The notes under the pieces were generated by a model. It worked only from the letters and a program-made list of their open reading frames with translations, was not told the origin of the DNA and did no database searches. Of a DNA stretch of 64,000 nt, positions 26,015-34,783 are shown piece after piece (positions within the stretch are counted from its first letter, which is position 1; each line of letters begins with the position of its first letter). The DNA is from UBA7330 sp965243485 (GTDB taxonomy: Bacteria > Bacteroidota > Bacteroidia > Cytophagales > Cyclobacteriaceae). The translations under genes and the position numbers were made by a program. The stretch lies in contig CBDEVP010000001.1 in the NCBI GenBank assembly GCA_965243485.1, positions 3,100,001-3,164,000 on the forward strand, read 5' to 3'.

Positions 26015-26461
26015 TCAGATATGCTCTCGGGCGATTTTGCCATGCAGTTCATTGATCTTCATCAAAGCCGCCGAACTATACCACGGGTGCAACTCCATAG
26101 TGAGGCTTTCGGCCTGGATGGCCGGATCTGTAGCCGTCAGCTGCCTGGCTTCCTCCAGAGATTCCACTGCAAAAATATAGATGCCTCTGACCTCTCCATC
26201 ATCCAGAAACGGACCGGCAACGACCGGTTTGCCCTCTTCAGCCAATCGGCTGATATTATCTAGATGTGCCCGTTGTAGTCTCTCAACTTCCACTGAATCC
26301 TGACTCCTGTTCGGGCCAGCCTTCAGAAAAGCCAATACATACCTTCTCATACCGAAGCCGTCAGCTCCTGTCTCGGCTGCAAGCAAAGAATCAAAACTGA
26401 CGATCTCAGATTGAGGATTTTCCTCTCCGTACTTATTTGTGCAACTCCAGTTCAGGATCAA
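26015..26461 (-). CDS. YciI-like domain protein, probable frameshifted lipoprotein
   Basis: 148 residues from a TTG. Residues from about 40 form a YCII-related (dimeric alpha-beta barrel) domain: RRYVLAFLKAGPNRSQD, LQRAHLDNISRLAEEGKPVVAGPFLDDGEVRGIYIF, and ATDPAIQAESLTMELHPWY. The N-terminus ILNWSCTNK looks like the end of a lipoprotein signal. An ATG at 26501 opens MKANPKITQSLF in another frame; dropping one T from the six-T run near 26464-26469 joins it to this frame as a full lipobox signal peptide. So the gene is either truncated by a 1-base insertion, phase-variable, or carries a sequencing indel. Function of the family is poorly known. Confidence 0.7.
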   Translation of the reverse strand: MILNWSCTNKYGEENPQSEIVSFDSLLAAETGADGFGMRRYVLAFLKAGPNRSQDSVEVERLQRAHLDNISRLAEEGKPVVAGPFLDDGEVRGIYIFAVESLEEARQLTATDPAIQAESLTMELHPWYSSAALMKINELHGKIAREHI

Positions 26462-26559
26462 TCCAAAAAAGAGACTGAGTAATTTTTGGGTTTGCTTTCA
26501 TGTATCTTATTATTGCTACTAACCTAAAGCTAATTTATCCGGAATAAGAATCAGACACC

Positions 26560-26901
26560 ATGCTAAGCATTTATCATAATCCGCGATGCAAAAAAAGTCG
26601 TGAAGCTCTGCAGTTGATCAAAGATCAGGGCAAAGAAGCAGAGATCATTGAGTACCTGAAAAATCCCCCATCCAAATCAGAACTTTCGGAGATCATCAGT
26701 CTGCTGGGAATAAGTGCCGAAGATCTTCTCAGAAAGAATGAAACCCTTTTCAAAGAGAATTTTAAAGGTAAAAAACTGGATGATGATGGCTGGATAGAAA
26801 TTATGATCAAAAATCCGAAGCTTATTGAAAGACCGATCGTGATCACATCAAAAGGCGCCCGGATCGGGAGGCCCCCGGAAAAGATTCTGGAAATTCTTTA
26901 A
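26560..26901 (+). CDS. ArsC/Spx-family arsenate reductase-like protein
   Basis: A 113-residue thioredoxin-fold protein. Cys10 in NPRCKKSREAL and the C-terminal RPIVITSKGARIGRPPE match the glutaredoxin-dependent ArsC family. The pattern Cys-x5-loop with a single redox Cys fits ArsC rather than Spx CxxC. Arsenic detoxification is possible, but no arsenic resistance genes (arsB, acr3, arsR) are nearby, and many such homologues in this phylum have no proven substrate. Its end overlaps the convergent DUF4199 gene by four bases. Confidence 0.85.
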   Translation: MLSIYHNPRCKKSREALQLIKDQGKEAEIIEYLKNPPSKSELSEIISLLGISAEDLLRKNETLFKENFKGKKLDDDGWIEIMIKNPKLIERPIVITSKGARIGRPPEKILEIL

Positions 26902-27392
26902 TGACTAAAATAACCCGATCGATATTTGGTAAAGGACTTTTCTTTCAACCATTGCATCGATAAAAAGCTAAAAATCAGACCGGAAGCAGCCGCTTCTATG
27001 AAAATAACAATGGCGATCCCATATTCATTGATGTAAATCCCATGGGGTTCGTTGGCTTTGATCATTTCCATAAACGCAGGACTGGACAGAACAAAAAGCA
27101 AAACAAATACTGCAAAGGATATGGCGGTAGAGAGGGAGGTAAGCAATCCGAGGCTCATACCTTTGAGATAACTAAAATTTTTCGAGTTTTTCTTAAACGC
27201 CCGGATGGTTAGAAAGACTCCCGTGAACATAATGATGGCATTAAGTGCCCTCAATTCATATTGATGAATGAGCCCGACAGCTTTCATCAAAAAGAAAAAT
27301 GCGATCAAAACGGTCGTAATGGCTAATCCGCTTACCAGTCCTTGCTTCTCAATGTTTAATGAATCCATATCTTTTTTTGTTTTGAATACCAT
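26898..27392 (-). CDS. DUF4199 membrane protein
   Basis: 164 residues with four hydrophobic helices. KNFSYLKGMSLGLLTSLSTAISFAVFV and a long third helix before the loop EPHGIYINEYG are typical of DUF4199, a Bacteroidota membrane family of unknown function. Two starts are possible, the ATG at 27392 and one eight codons later at 27368; the second fits the usual short N-terminus better. Confidence 0.75.
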   Translation of the reverse strand: MVFKTKKDMDSLNIEKQGLVSGLAITTVLIAFFFLMKAVGLIHQYELRALNAIIMFTGVFLTIRAFKKNSKNFSYLKGMSLGLLTSLSTAISFAVFVLLFVLSSPAFMEMIKANEPHGIYINEYGIAIVIFIEAAASGLIFSFLSMQWLKEKSFTKYRSGYFSH

Positions 27393-27437
27393 CTAACCTT
27401 ATTCTATTAATCGATTCGCATGGCTTATTGTTTCATT

Positions 27438-27445
27438 TACTTTTG
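27438..27445 (+). promoter_or_regulatory. Putative -7 element TACTTTTG
   Basis: Exact TAnnTTTG match about 83 bases before the quinone oxidoreductase-like gene; no matching -33 box. Confidence 0.35.
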
Positions 27446-27528
27446 TTGTGATGGAATGAATCCTGTATACTTTAGGGACACATCGCATCAGGCTCTACCT
27501 GGGGGAGGGAACTCCTGAAAAAAATGAT

Positions 27529-28500
27529 ATGATAATGAAAGCGCTGGTATGTACGCAATTTGGTAATATTTCAGACTTGAAATATCAGGATATGGATTTA
27601 CCCGGATTGGAAGATGATGAGGTCCTCATCAAAAACAGATATTGCGGGGTGAATTTTCCTGATATCCTTATTACTGAAGGGAAATACCAGTTTCGTCCGG
27701 ACCTGCCTTTTGTACCCGGTGGTGAAGTATCCGGAGAAATACTGGAAACAGGAGAAAATGTAAATGGCATGAAGCAAGGAGATCTGGTCATAGCAGCTAT
27801 GGGGTGGGGAGGTTTTGCGGAATATGCCATTGCCAAAGCTTCGAGTGCCTTTAGGATATGCACGGAAGAACAGCTTAAGAGTGGCAGTGCGCTTTTGGAG
27901 ACTTATGGCACGGCTATTCATGCCCTCGTGGATCGTGGAGCATTGAAAGCAGGCGAGGTACTGGTTGTTTTGGGTGCAGCCGGCGGAACCGGTACAGCTG
28001 CTGTACAAATAGGTAAGGCGCTGGGAGCCCATGTCATCGCTACTGCGGGATCGGATGAAAAGCTGGCCTTCGCCAAAGAATCCGGTGCTGATTACCTGAT
28101 CAATTACCGGGAAGAGGACCTCAAAATGAAGCTGAAAGAAATTGGGGGTGCTGACGTGATCTTTGATCCGGTGGGGGGAGAAGCCTCGGAACAATCTTTC
28201 AGGTCTCTGAAGCCCTCAGGAAGGCACCTGGTGGTGGGTTTTGCTTCCGGTTCGATACCGAACCTGCCCTGGAACCTGCCTCTGTTAAAATCTGCCTCCA
28301 TTGTTGGCGTGTTCTGGGGGCATTTCTGGAGACACAGTCCTGCAAAAAACCGGGTGAACATTAACCGATTGTTGAAATGGCTGGATGAAGGAAAGATAGC
28401 GCCAAAGGTGACCAGGGAATTTGATTTGGAAGATGGAGTAGAGGCTTTAAAACTTATCAGGGAAAGACAAATCCTTGGAAAGGTGGTCCTGAAGGTCTAA
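27529..28500 (+). CDS. Zinc-free NADPH:quinone oxidoreductase-like dehydrogenase
   Basis: A 323-residue medium-chain dehydrogenase. The N-terminal catalytic domain has NRYCGVNFPDILITEG and PFVPGGEVSGEI; the Rossmann part has the nucleotide motif GAAGGTGTAAVQIGKALGA near residue 147 and ends with the ILGKVVL strand. No zinc-binding Cys cluster is present, as expected for the quinone oxidoreductase (QOR) branch. Reduces quinones, enones or acyl substrates with NADPH; the real substrate is not evident. It overlaps the convergent LpxR-like gene by four bases. Confidence 0.9.
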   Translation: MIMKALVCTQFGNISDLKYQDMDLPGLEDDEVLIKNRYCGVNFPDILITEGKYQFRPDLPFVPGGEVSGEILETGENVNGMKQGDLVIAAMGWGGFAEYAIAKASSAFRICTEEQLKSGSALLETYGTAIHALVDRGALKAGEVLVVLGAAGGTGTAAVQIGKALGAHVIATAGSDEKLAFAKESGADYLINYREEDLKMKLKEIGGADVIFDPVGGEASEQSFRSLKPSGRHLVVGFASGSIPNLPWNLPLLKSASIVGVFWGHFWRHSPAKNRVNINRLLKWLDEGKIAPKVTREFDLEDGVEALKLIRERQILGKVVLKV

Positions 28501-29438
28501 AATCTCTGATTCATCCTTACACCTACGTAATAATGCCCGGTCGATTCAATGGTCTCCGGAGATCTGATGTACCCTGTCATCCCGAGATCAAAAGAAGGCC
28601 AGCTCATCATGATTCCATATCGATGCTGAATGACATTTTTTTTAGAAGAGCTGACGAATAAAGATGCATCACCTATAAAATTACCATCGATGGAAGCATT
28701 GTAGAAGACCCTTTCGTATCCGGGCGCATAAAAGACATAGATCTCATTCATTTCAGGGATCTTCAGCAGCTTTTTTCCGGAGCCCAGCTGTCCTGAAAAA
28801 TAGGAAGACCGGTCAATGGAAAAAAATCTTCCGAAACGAAAAGTCACTTCCTGCCGTACCAGGTTATTGGTCGTGCCAGCAGTAAGATTTGTTTCACTCA
28901 GGATCTCAATTCTTCTGAACTGTAGCAGCGAGTGGCCATACTTCAGGTGGATCAGTGCAATAGGAGTATCATTGATTTGGTATCCCCACCCTTTCGGAAC
29001 GCCCATATTCAGGATTTTGTGCCAGTACCGATGCATGTTTCCCACCCCGTTTGATGGACCCATCCATCCCAGTTCAATAGCTATTTTCAGATATTGATGA
29101 GCATGAAGGTATGCCTCCCTGGATAAGGTAGCGGATAGCTGTCCGGCGTAAGGACGATCAAACAGATCTTCATTTCTCCACATAATATCCTTTGGCGTGT
29201 AAATGCGGTGATTTAGCTGAATGCTTTGAATGATTTTCCTTTGTGCGGTTGTGTCTTTCACGAATCGGAAAGCTGGAAAAATGCCACTGCTGTAATACTG
29301 ATCTTTGTATAAGTTCAGGGTAAAGGCATCATTTTCCACCAGGAGGGTGGCTTCATTTTTCAAATACTTGATGGCCTGGCCACACAAATGATAGTTGCAA
29401 ACGAGCGAGATAAAGACGGCGATCAAGTAGCTTCGCAT
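28497..29438 (-). CDS. LpxR-family lipid A deacylase
   Basis: A 313-residue outer-membrane beta-barrel (DUF2219). After the signal peptide (to about CGQA), the VENDAFT segment carries the catalytic-type Asn36-Asp37; DQYYSSGIFPAF, RIYTPKDI and DRPYAGQLSATLS are the conserved strands of the LpxR family. LpxR removes the 3'-acyloxyacyl group of lipid A in Salmonella and Helicobacter. Bacteroidota homologues are common but little tested, so the function is by family only. Confidence 0.85.
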   Translation of the reverse strand: MRSYLIAVFISLVCNYHLCGQAIKYLKNEATLLVENDAFTLNLYKDQYYSSGIFPAFRFVKDTTAQRKIIQSIQLNHRIYTPKDIMWRNEDLFDRPYAGQLSATLSREAYLHAHQYLKIAIELGWMGPSNGVGNMHRYWHKILNMGVPKGWGYQINDTPIALIHLKYGHSLLQFRRIEILSETNLTAGTTNNLVRQEVTFRFGRFFSIDRSSYFSGQLGSGKKLLKIPEMNEIYVFYAPGYERVFYNASIDGNFIGDASLFVSSSKKNVIQHRYGIMMSWPSFDLGMTGYIRSPETIESTGHYYVGVRMNQRF

Positions 29439-29445
29439 TACCCTT

Positions 29446-29453
29446 CAAATATA
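29446..29453 (-). promoter_or_regulatory. Putative -7 element TATATTTG for the LpxR-like gene
   Basis: Exact TAnnTTTG match on the minus strand seven bases before the start codon, implying an almost leaderless transcript. Confidence 0.35.
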
Positions 29454-29465
29454 GAAATTTGACCT

Positions 29466-30569
29466 ATGGATGTTAATTTTCTCAATAAAAAATTGGCAGT
29501 CAGACGGAGTGCCGGTAATCTCAGGCAATTACCGGGCCATTCTGATCTGATCGATTTTGTTTCCAATGATTATCTTGGGCTTTCGCGTAGTCGGGAGCTG
29601 GCTGCTATCGTAAGGTCCAGAGAAGCGGAGGCTGCTCCCGGCATTGGTGGTACCGGCAGCAGGCTTTTGTCAGGAAACCATATGTTCTATGAAAAGCTTG
29701 AAGATCTATTGAAATCGGTATTCCATGCCGAGGCTGTCCTGGTATTCAATTCCGGATATCATGCCAATCAGGCTGTGATAGCGTCTGTCGCTGAGAAAGG
29801 AGACACAATTATTTATGATCAGTTATCTCACGTTTGCCTCAAAGAGGGCGCCTGGTTGAGCAAGGCTGATACCACTGCATTCAGACATAATGATTTGGAA
29901 GACCTTGAAGCCAAATTGAGATTGGGTAGCGGGCGCATGTTTGTGGTGACAGAAACGCTCTTTTCTATGGATGGGGATTTTGCGCCCATGAAGGAGATCA
30001 TTGACCTTTGTGAGAACTATGAGGCTTATCTGATCGTAGATGAGGCGCACAGTACCGGGACCTATGGTAAGGATGGCTCAGGGCTGCTCTCGCAACTGGA
30101 TCTTGAAGAGGGGGTTTTTGCCAGGATTTACACTTTCGGGAAAGCCATGGGGGTACATGGGGCCTGCGTGGCGGGTTCGAAAACCCTGATCGATTACCTG
30201 ATCAATTTTGCAAGACCCTTTATTTACACCACTTCTCTGCCACCGGTCAGCGTGATTGCCATTGAGGAAAGTTTCAGGTATCTGGCTTCCCATCTTTCCC
30301 TTCAAAAGGAATTGAAGGATCGGATCAGTCAGTTTAAAAGCGGATTCCCGGAAACTCTAAGTGATACAGCTATCCAGCCTGTCATCATCGGATCAAATGA
30401 AAGAGCCAGGGAAATCTCAGGAAAATTACAGGAAGAAGGCCTTGATGTGCGGCCCATTCTATCGCCAACCGTGCAAAAAGGAAAAGAACGACTTCGCATT
30501 AGTTTGCACACATTCAATACACCGGATCAAATTCATCAATTAACTTCGATCCTTCAAAGCGAATTCTGA
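29466..30569 (+). CDS. bioF: 8-amino-7-oxononanoate synthase
   Basis: A 367-residue PLP enzyme of the alpha-oxoamine synthase family that condenses pimeloyl-CoA or -ACP with alanine in biotin synthesis. Motifs: SNDYLGLSRS, GIGGTGSRLLSGN, YHANQAVI, VDEAHSTGTYG, and the PLP lysine in TFGKAMGVHGACV. The gene order bioF-bioD-bioA and lack of a KBL-type neighbour (tdh) support BioF over glycine C-acetyltransferase. It begins the biotin operon; the next gene starts two bases later. Confidence 0.93.
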   Translation: MDVNFLNKKLAVRRSAGNLRQLPGHSDLIDFVSNDYLGLSRSRELAAIVRSREAEAAPGIGGTGSRLLSGNHMFYEKLEDLLKSVFHAEAVLVFNSGYHANQAVIASVAEKGDTIIYDQLSHVCLKEGAWLSKADTTAFRHNDLEDLEAKLRLGSGRMFVVTETLFSMDGDFAPMKEIIDLCENYEAYLIVDEAHSTGTYGKDGSGLLSQLDLEEGVFARIYTFGKAMGVHGACVAGSKTLIDYLINFARPFIYTTSLPPVSVIAIEESFRYLASHLSLQKELKDRISQFKSGFPETLSDTAIQPVIIGSNERAREISGKLQEEGLDVRPILSPTVQKGKERLRISLHTFNTPDQIHQLTSILQSEF

Positions 30570-30571
30570 TT

Positions 30572-31180
30572 ATGCCCAAATTCTTTGTGACAGCCATCGA
30601 CACTGACAGTGGCAAAACGGTAGTGAGTGCCATACTCACACAAATGCTGGGGGCCGACTACTGGAAGCCTGTCCAGGCAGGATTTCCCAGGGATACCGAA
30701 ACTGTGGAAAAACTGGTTTCAGCTCCGGATTGTCATTATCATCCCGAAGCTTTTTTATTGAATACCCCGGCATCACCACATGCTGCCGCAAAAATTGATG
30801 GAATCACGATTGATTTAGACGATTTTAAATTGCCGGAGCATAACAGAGATCTCGTGATCGAAGGAGCTGGCGGCTGCCTCGTGCCGATTAATGATAATGA
30901 TGTGGTGGCCGACCTCATTCCATGGTTTGATGCACAAGTGATCCTGGTTTCCAATCTATATTTGGGATCCATCAATCATACGCTTTTGACAGCTGAATAT
31001 CTTTTCAATAAAGGCTATCCTGTAAAAGGCGTAATTTTCAATGGGGAAGAAAACAGGGAAAGCCAGCGGATCATCCTGCAGAAGACCGGTCTGAGGCTTT
31101 TATTGCATATCAAAAAGGAAAATAAGGTAGACAGGGAAATGATCACTCATTATGCAAACCTGCTTTCAAAAAACTGGTGA
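30572..31180 (+). CDS. bioD: Dethiobiotin synthetase
   Basis: A 202-residue ATP-dependent carboxylase that closes the ureido ring of dethiobiotin. The P-loop variant is in TAIDTDSGKTVVSAIL (residues 7-22), YWKPVQAG follows, and VIEGAGGCLVPIND is the metal and substrate segment. The protein is slightly shorter than E. coli BioD. Lies between bioF and bioA; its stop shares a base with the bioA start. Confidence 0.93.
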   Translation: MPKFFVTAIDTDSGKTVVSAILTQMLGADYWKPVQAGFPRDTETVEKLVSAPDCHYHPEAFLLNTPASPHAAAKIDGITIDLDDFKLPEHNRDLVIEGAGGCLVPINDNDVVADLIPWFDAQVILVSNLYLGSINHTLLTAEYLFNKGYPVKGVIFNGEENRESQRIILQKTGLRLLLHIKKENKVDREMITHYANLLSKNW

Positions 31181-32445
31181 TGAACTGGCAGAAACTCGAT
31201 CAAAAAAATATTTGGCATCCATTCAGCCCTTTGTCCGGACAGCCGGTCATTCAGGTGAAAAAGGGCCGTGGCGTATATCTTCAAACAGTTGACAACCGGT
31301 GGATCATGGATTGCATTTCATCCTGGTGGGTCAACACACATGGACATGCAAACAAGCAAATATCACGGGCAATTGGCAAACAGGCCCGGAAGCTTGAGCA
31401 GGTGATCTTTGCCGGTTTTACACATGAACCAGCAGTCAAACTCTCGCAGTTGCTGCTAAGGTTGTTACCTGCCAATCAGTCAAAAATATTTTTCAGCGAT
31501 GATGGTTCTACCTCGGTGGAGGTTGCCCTGAAGCTGGCCATCCAGTACTGGAAGAACAAGGGTGTTCGCAGGAAGAAGATCATCGCCATTGAAGGTGCCT
31601 ATCACGGGGATACGTTTGGATCCATGTCGGTCGGCGAGCGAGGGATTTTCAGTCTGCCGTTCTTCGATTTTCTGTTCGAAGTGGAATTCATTCCTTTTCC
31701 TGAAGGTGACGGGTCGAACAGCATCAAGCGGATGAAAGAACTGGTATCTGACGATACCGCTCTCTTTATTTTCGAACCGCTTGTTCAGGGAGCATCAGGA
31801 ATGCGAATGTATACATCCACAGTGCTGGACAAGTTGATCGAGATCGCCCGGGCACATCAGGTCATCTGCATTGCTGATGAGGTGATGACGGGCTTTGGCC
31901 GGACGGGAAAGAACTTCGCTTCGGATCATTTAACTCAAACACCGGATATTTTCTGCTTATCCAAAGGCATTACCGGTGGATTCTTACCGATGGGAGTGAC
32001 CGCAGTCTCAACCGAAATTGTGAGTGGGTTTGACTCCAAAGATCCTTCGAAGACATTTTTTCATGGACATTCCTATACTGCAAATCCTCTGGCATGTGCC
32101 GCTGCTGTTGAAAGCCTGAAAATACTGGTCAGACAGTCTTGCAAGGATCAGATAAGGATGATCGAAGGAAGCCATCAGGAATTTGTTGCCGGGCTGGGCA
32201 CCTTTGAAAAAGTCAATGAAGTCAGGTCTTTCGGAACGATACTCCGGGTGGAATTAAAGGTAGAGGACCCGGGTTATGTCAGCGAGATGAAAGAAAAGAT
32301 CTACGACTTTTTTATTTCAAGAAATTTACTCTTGAGACCACTTGGCAATGTTATTTACGTCTTACCTCCTTATGTGATAAAAAAAGAGGAGCTTAAGAAA
32401 GTTTATGCCGTCATCAAAGAATTCCTACATGCTGCTCACAACTAA
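31180..32445 (+). CDS. bioA: Adenosylmethionine-8-amino-7-oxononanoate aminotransferase
   Basis: A PLP-dependent class III aminotransferase of about 421 residues that makes 7,8-diaminononanoate. Motifs: KNIWHPFSPL at the start, ISSWWVNTHGH, DDGSTSVEVALKLA, IADEVMTGFGRTG, and the PLP lysine in LSKGITGGFLPMG. The ATG at 31180 shares its A with the bioD stop (TGATG); a GTG one codon earlier is possible. bioB and the bioC/bioH functions are not in the window. Confidence 0.93.
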   Translation: MNWQKLDQKNIWHPFSPLSGQPVIQVKKGRGVYLQTVDNRWIMDCISSWWVNTHGHANKQISRAIGKQARKLEQVIFAGFTHEPAVKLSQLLLRLLPANQSKIFFSDDGSTSVEVALKLAIQYWKNKGVRRKKIIAIEGAYHGDTFGSMSVGERGIFSLPFFDFLFEVEFIPFPEGDGSNSIKRMKELVSDDTALFIFEPLVQGASGMRMYTSTVLDKLIEIARAHQVICIADEVMTGFGRTGKNFASDHLTQTPDIFCLSKGITGGFLPMGVTAVSTEIVSGFDSKDPSKTFFHGHSYTANPLACAAAVESLKILVRQSCKDQIRMIEGSHQEFVAGLGTFEKVNEVRSFGTILRVELKVEDPGYVSEMKEKIYDFFISRNLLLRPLGNVIYVLPPYVIKKEELKKVYAVIKEFLHAAHN

Positions 32446-32505
32446 ATAGATAAGTCTGTAACGGTCTACTTAGCAGTCACTTAATAATTGCTTATTACCC
32501 GGAAC

Positions 32506-32540
32506 ACAACCTGATGGTACAGGAAGGCTGGTTGTTTTTT
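32506..32540 (+). terminator. Probable terminator after bioA
   Basis: ACAACC / GGTTGT outer stem around an 18-base, weakly structured interior, with a T run starting at the end of the stem. A modest stem, so moderate confidence. Confidence 0.45.
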
Positions 32541-32547
32541 AGTTGCT

Positions 32548-32555
32548 TAACTTTG
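32548..32555 (+). promoter_or_regulatory. Putative -7 element TAACTTTG
   Basis: Exact TAnnTTTG match about 40 bases before the aldolase/dehydrogenase fusion gene, right behind the bioA terminator. A TTG is present upstream but closer than usual. Confidence 0.45.
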
Positions 32556-32595
32556 CGGTAGTAATCACAACTACTATTCTTATAACACCTATATC

Positions 32596-34707
32596 ATGAG
32601 CATTGAAGCCCCCAGTAAGAGCATTGAGATCCCAAATATTTGGGACAAGGAAAAAGAAAAGTCTTTCAAAGGAGATCAGGTCGATCTGTTGATCTATCGG
32701 TCCAATCTATTGGGTTCTGACCTGCGGGTTACCAACTATGGAGGAGGTAATACTTCGTGCAAGACCATCGAGAAAGATCCGCTGACCGGTGAAGATACTG
32801 AGGTGATGTGGGTCAAGGGATCCGGAGGAGATATTGGGACATTAAAAAGAGATGGTTTGGCAGGCCTCTACATGGATCGGCTGCAGGACCTTAAGAAGAT
32901 ATACAGAGGGCTGGAGCACGAAGATGAGATGGTGGCTCTTTTCAATCATTGTATTTATGATTTGGATTCACGCGCACCTTCCATCGATACTCCACTGCAC
33001 GCCTTTTTACCCTTTAAACATGTAGATCACGTTCACGCAGATTCACTGATCGCCATTGCCGCCGCAAAAGACGGGGAGAAGATCACGCAGGAACTGTTTA
33101 ATGGGGAGCTTTCATGGGTTCCCTGGCAGCGGCCGGGTTTTGATCTGGCGTTGAAGCTTGAACAGTCGCTGGCGGATAACCCGGGCATTCGGGGGATCGT
33201 TTTAGGCGGACACGGATTATTCACCTGGGGCGACACCGCAGAGGAATGTTATGAAAATACATTAGATGTCATCAACAAGGCGGCGGTTTACCTGGATAAA
33301 AACTATGGTAAATCCCGGCCTGTCTTTGGAGGTAAGGTAAAAGAAAGCCTTGCTCCGGATAGCAGACTAAACCAGGCAGCTGATCTGGCGCCGATCCTTC
33401 GCGGACTGGCAAGCAGTCATTCAAGGATGGTGGGCCACTTCACCGATGATGATCGCGTGCTGGAGTTCATCAACAGTAAGGACCTTGATAAACTGGCTCC
33501 TTTGGGTACAAGCTGTCCGGACCATTTCCTTCGGACAAAGATCAAGCCCCTTGTTCTTGACCTTGCGCCTGATGCTGATCTCAATGATGCCCAGCAGATC
33601 AAAAAACAGCTGCAAAAGGCGTTTGAAGACTACCGAAAGGACTACAAGGAATACTACGAAAAACATAAGCGATCCAATAGTCCGGCCATGCGGGATCCTA
33701 ATCCGGTGGTGATTCTCTGGCCAGGGGTAGGGATGTTCACTTATGCCAAGAACAAGCAGACCGCCAGGGTAGCTGCAGAGTTTTATATCAATGCCATCAA
33801 TGTAATGAAAGGGGCTGAAGCCATATCCAGCTATGTTTCCCTGCCTTTACAGGAAGCCTTTGATATAGAGTACTGGCTGCTGGAAGAGGCCAAGCTGCAA
33901 CGCATGCCGAAGGAAAAACCCTTATCAAGAAAAGTGGCTTTAGTGACCGGTTCAGGGGGAGGTATCGGTAAAGCAATTGCGGAAAAATTCATTCAGGAGG
34001 GAGCAGCAGTCATTTTTAGTGATATCAGACAGGACCTGCTGGATGAGATCAAGAAGGAATACTCTGCCGATCAGGCGATTGTAACGACTTTGAATGTGAC
34101 GGATGGCGGTTCAATTGCCGAAGCGATCAAAAAATCAAACCTTGCTTTCGGAGGGGTGGATATCGTGGTAAACTCTGCCGGCCTGGCTCTGTCAAAGCCA
34201 TTGCTTGAGCATACCGAAGAGGATTGGGATAAGCTGAACGACATCATGGTCAAAGGCCAGTTCCTCATGTGCAGGGAAACGGCTAAAATCATGAAAACCC
34301 AGGGGCTTGGAGGAGATATCGTAAATATTGCGAGTAAGAATGCGCTGGTCTCCGGCCCGAACAATGTGGCCTATGGTACGGCCAAATCCGCTCAGGCACA
34401 CATGAGCAGACTCCTGGCAGCCGAGCTGGGCCCTGATAAAATACGTGTCAACGTGGTCAATCCTGATGCCGTGATCCGCAACAGCAACATCTGGCAGACC
34501 GGTTGGGCTGAGGGTAGAGCGAAGGCGTATGGTATTTCTGTGGACGAATTGCCGGCATTCTATGCCAAGCGAACCTTGTTGAATGAAGAATTGCTGGTAG
34601 AAGACATTGCCAATGGCGTATTTGTATTTGTGAGCGGCATGCTGTCGAAATCTACCGGTAATATCCTCAATGTCGATGGCGGCGTTGCTGCAGCCTTTGT
34701 TAGGTAA
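32596..34707 (+). CDS. Bifunctional rhamnulose-1-phosphate aldolase/short-chain dehydrogenase
   Basis: A 703-residue fusion. The N-terminal class II aldolase domain (about 25-425) contains SNLLGSDLRVTNYGGGNTSCK, DTPLHAFLPFKHVDHVHADS with metal-binding His, and VLGGHGLFTWG. The C-terminal SDR domain (about 443-703) has TGSGGGIGKAIAEKF near 450 and the catalytic YGTAK (Tyr593, Lys597), ending in a GNILNVDGG strand. Fusions of this kind cleave rhamnulose 1-phosphate and oxidise the lactaldehyde product. No rhamnose isomerase, kinase or transporter gene is nearby, so the sugar is by family inference. Confidence 0.92.
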   Translation: MSIEAPSKSIEIPNIWDKEKEKSFKGDQVDLLIYRSNLLGSDLRVTNYGGGNTSCKTIEKDPLTGEDTEVMWVKGSGGDIGTLKRDGLAGLYMDRLQDLKKIYRGLEHEDEMVALFNHCIYDLDSRAPSIDTPLHAFLPFKHVDHVHADSLIAIAAAKDGEKITQELFNGELSWVPWQRPGFDLALKLEQSLADNPGIRGIVLGGHGLFTWGDTAEECYENTLDVINKAAVYLDKNYGKSRPVFGGKVKESLAPDSRLNQAADLAPILRGLASSHSRMVGHFTDDDRVLEFINSKDLDKLAPLGTSCPDHFLRTKIKPLVLDLAPDADLNDAQQIKKQLQKAFEDYRKDYKEYYEKHKRSNSPAMRDPNPVVILWPGVGMFTYAKNKQTARVAAEFYINAINVMKGAEAISSYVSLPLQEAFDIEYWLLEEAKLQRMPKEKPLSRKVALVTGSGGGIGKAIAEKFIQEGAAVIFSDIRQDLLDEIKKEYSADQAIVTTLNVTDGGSIAEAIKKSNLAFGGVDIVVNSAGLALSKPLLEHTEEDWDKLNDIMVKGQFLMCRETAKIMKTQGLGGDIVNIASKNALVSGPNNVAYGTAKSAQAHMSRLLAAELGPDKIRVNVVNPDAVIRNSNIWQTGWAEGRAKAYGISVDELPAFYAKRTLLNEELLVEDIANGVFVFVSGMLSKSTGNILNVDGGVAAAFVR

Positions 34708-34767
34708 GGTCAGACGGTAGTCGGACTGATTGAGAGTCGGACCGGATGTTGCGGAGCATAGTCGGCC

Positions 34768-34783
34768 GATCGCTACAGCGATC
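34768..34783. repeat. Palindrome between convergent genes
   Basis: GATCGCT, two bases, AGCGATC, at the end of the ECF sigma gene. It may act as a weak terminator hairpin, but there is no T run. Confidence 0.4.

Noticed and set aside
26560..26901. An arsenic resistance locus around the ArsC-like gene
   Set aside because: No arsR, arsB or acr3 gene nearby; the single homologue does not make a resistance operon.
27598..28194. Minus-strand open frame of 198 codons inside the quinone oxidoreductase gene
   Set aside because: Low-complexity composition with many Cys, Ser and His; shadow of the real gene.
30160..30190. GGTTCGA sequence resembling a tRNA T loop
   Set aside because: It lies within bioF, with no cloverleaf around it.
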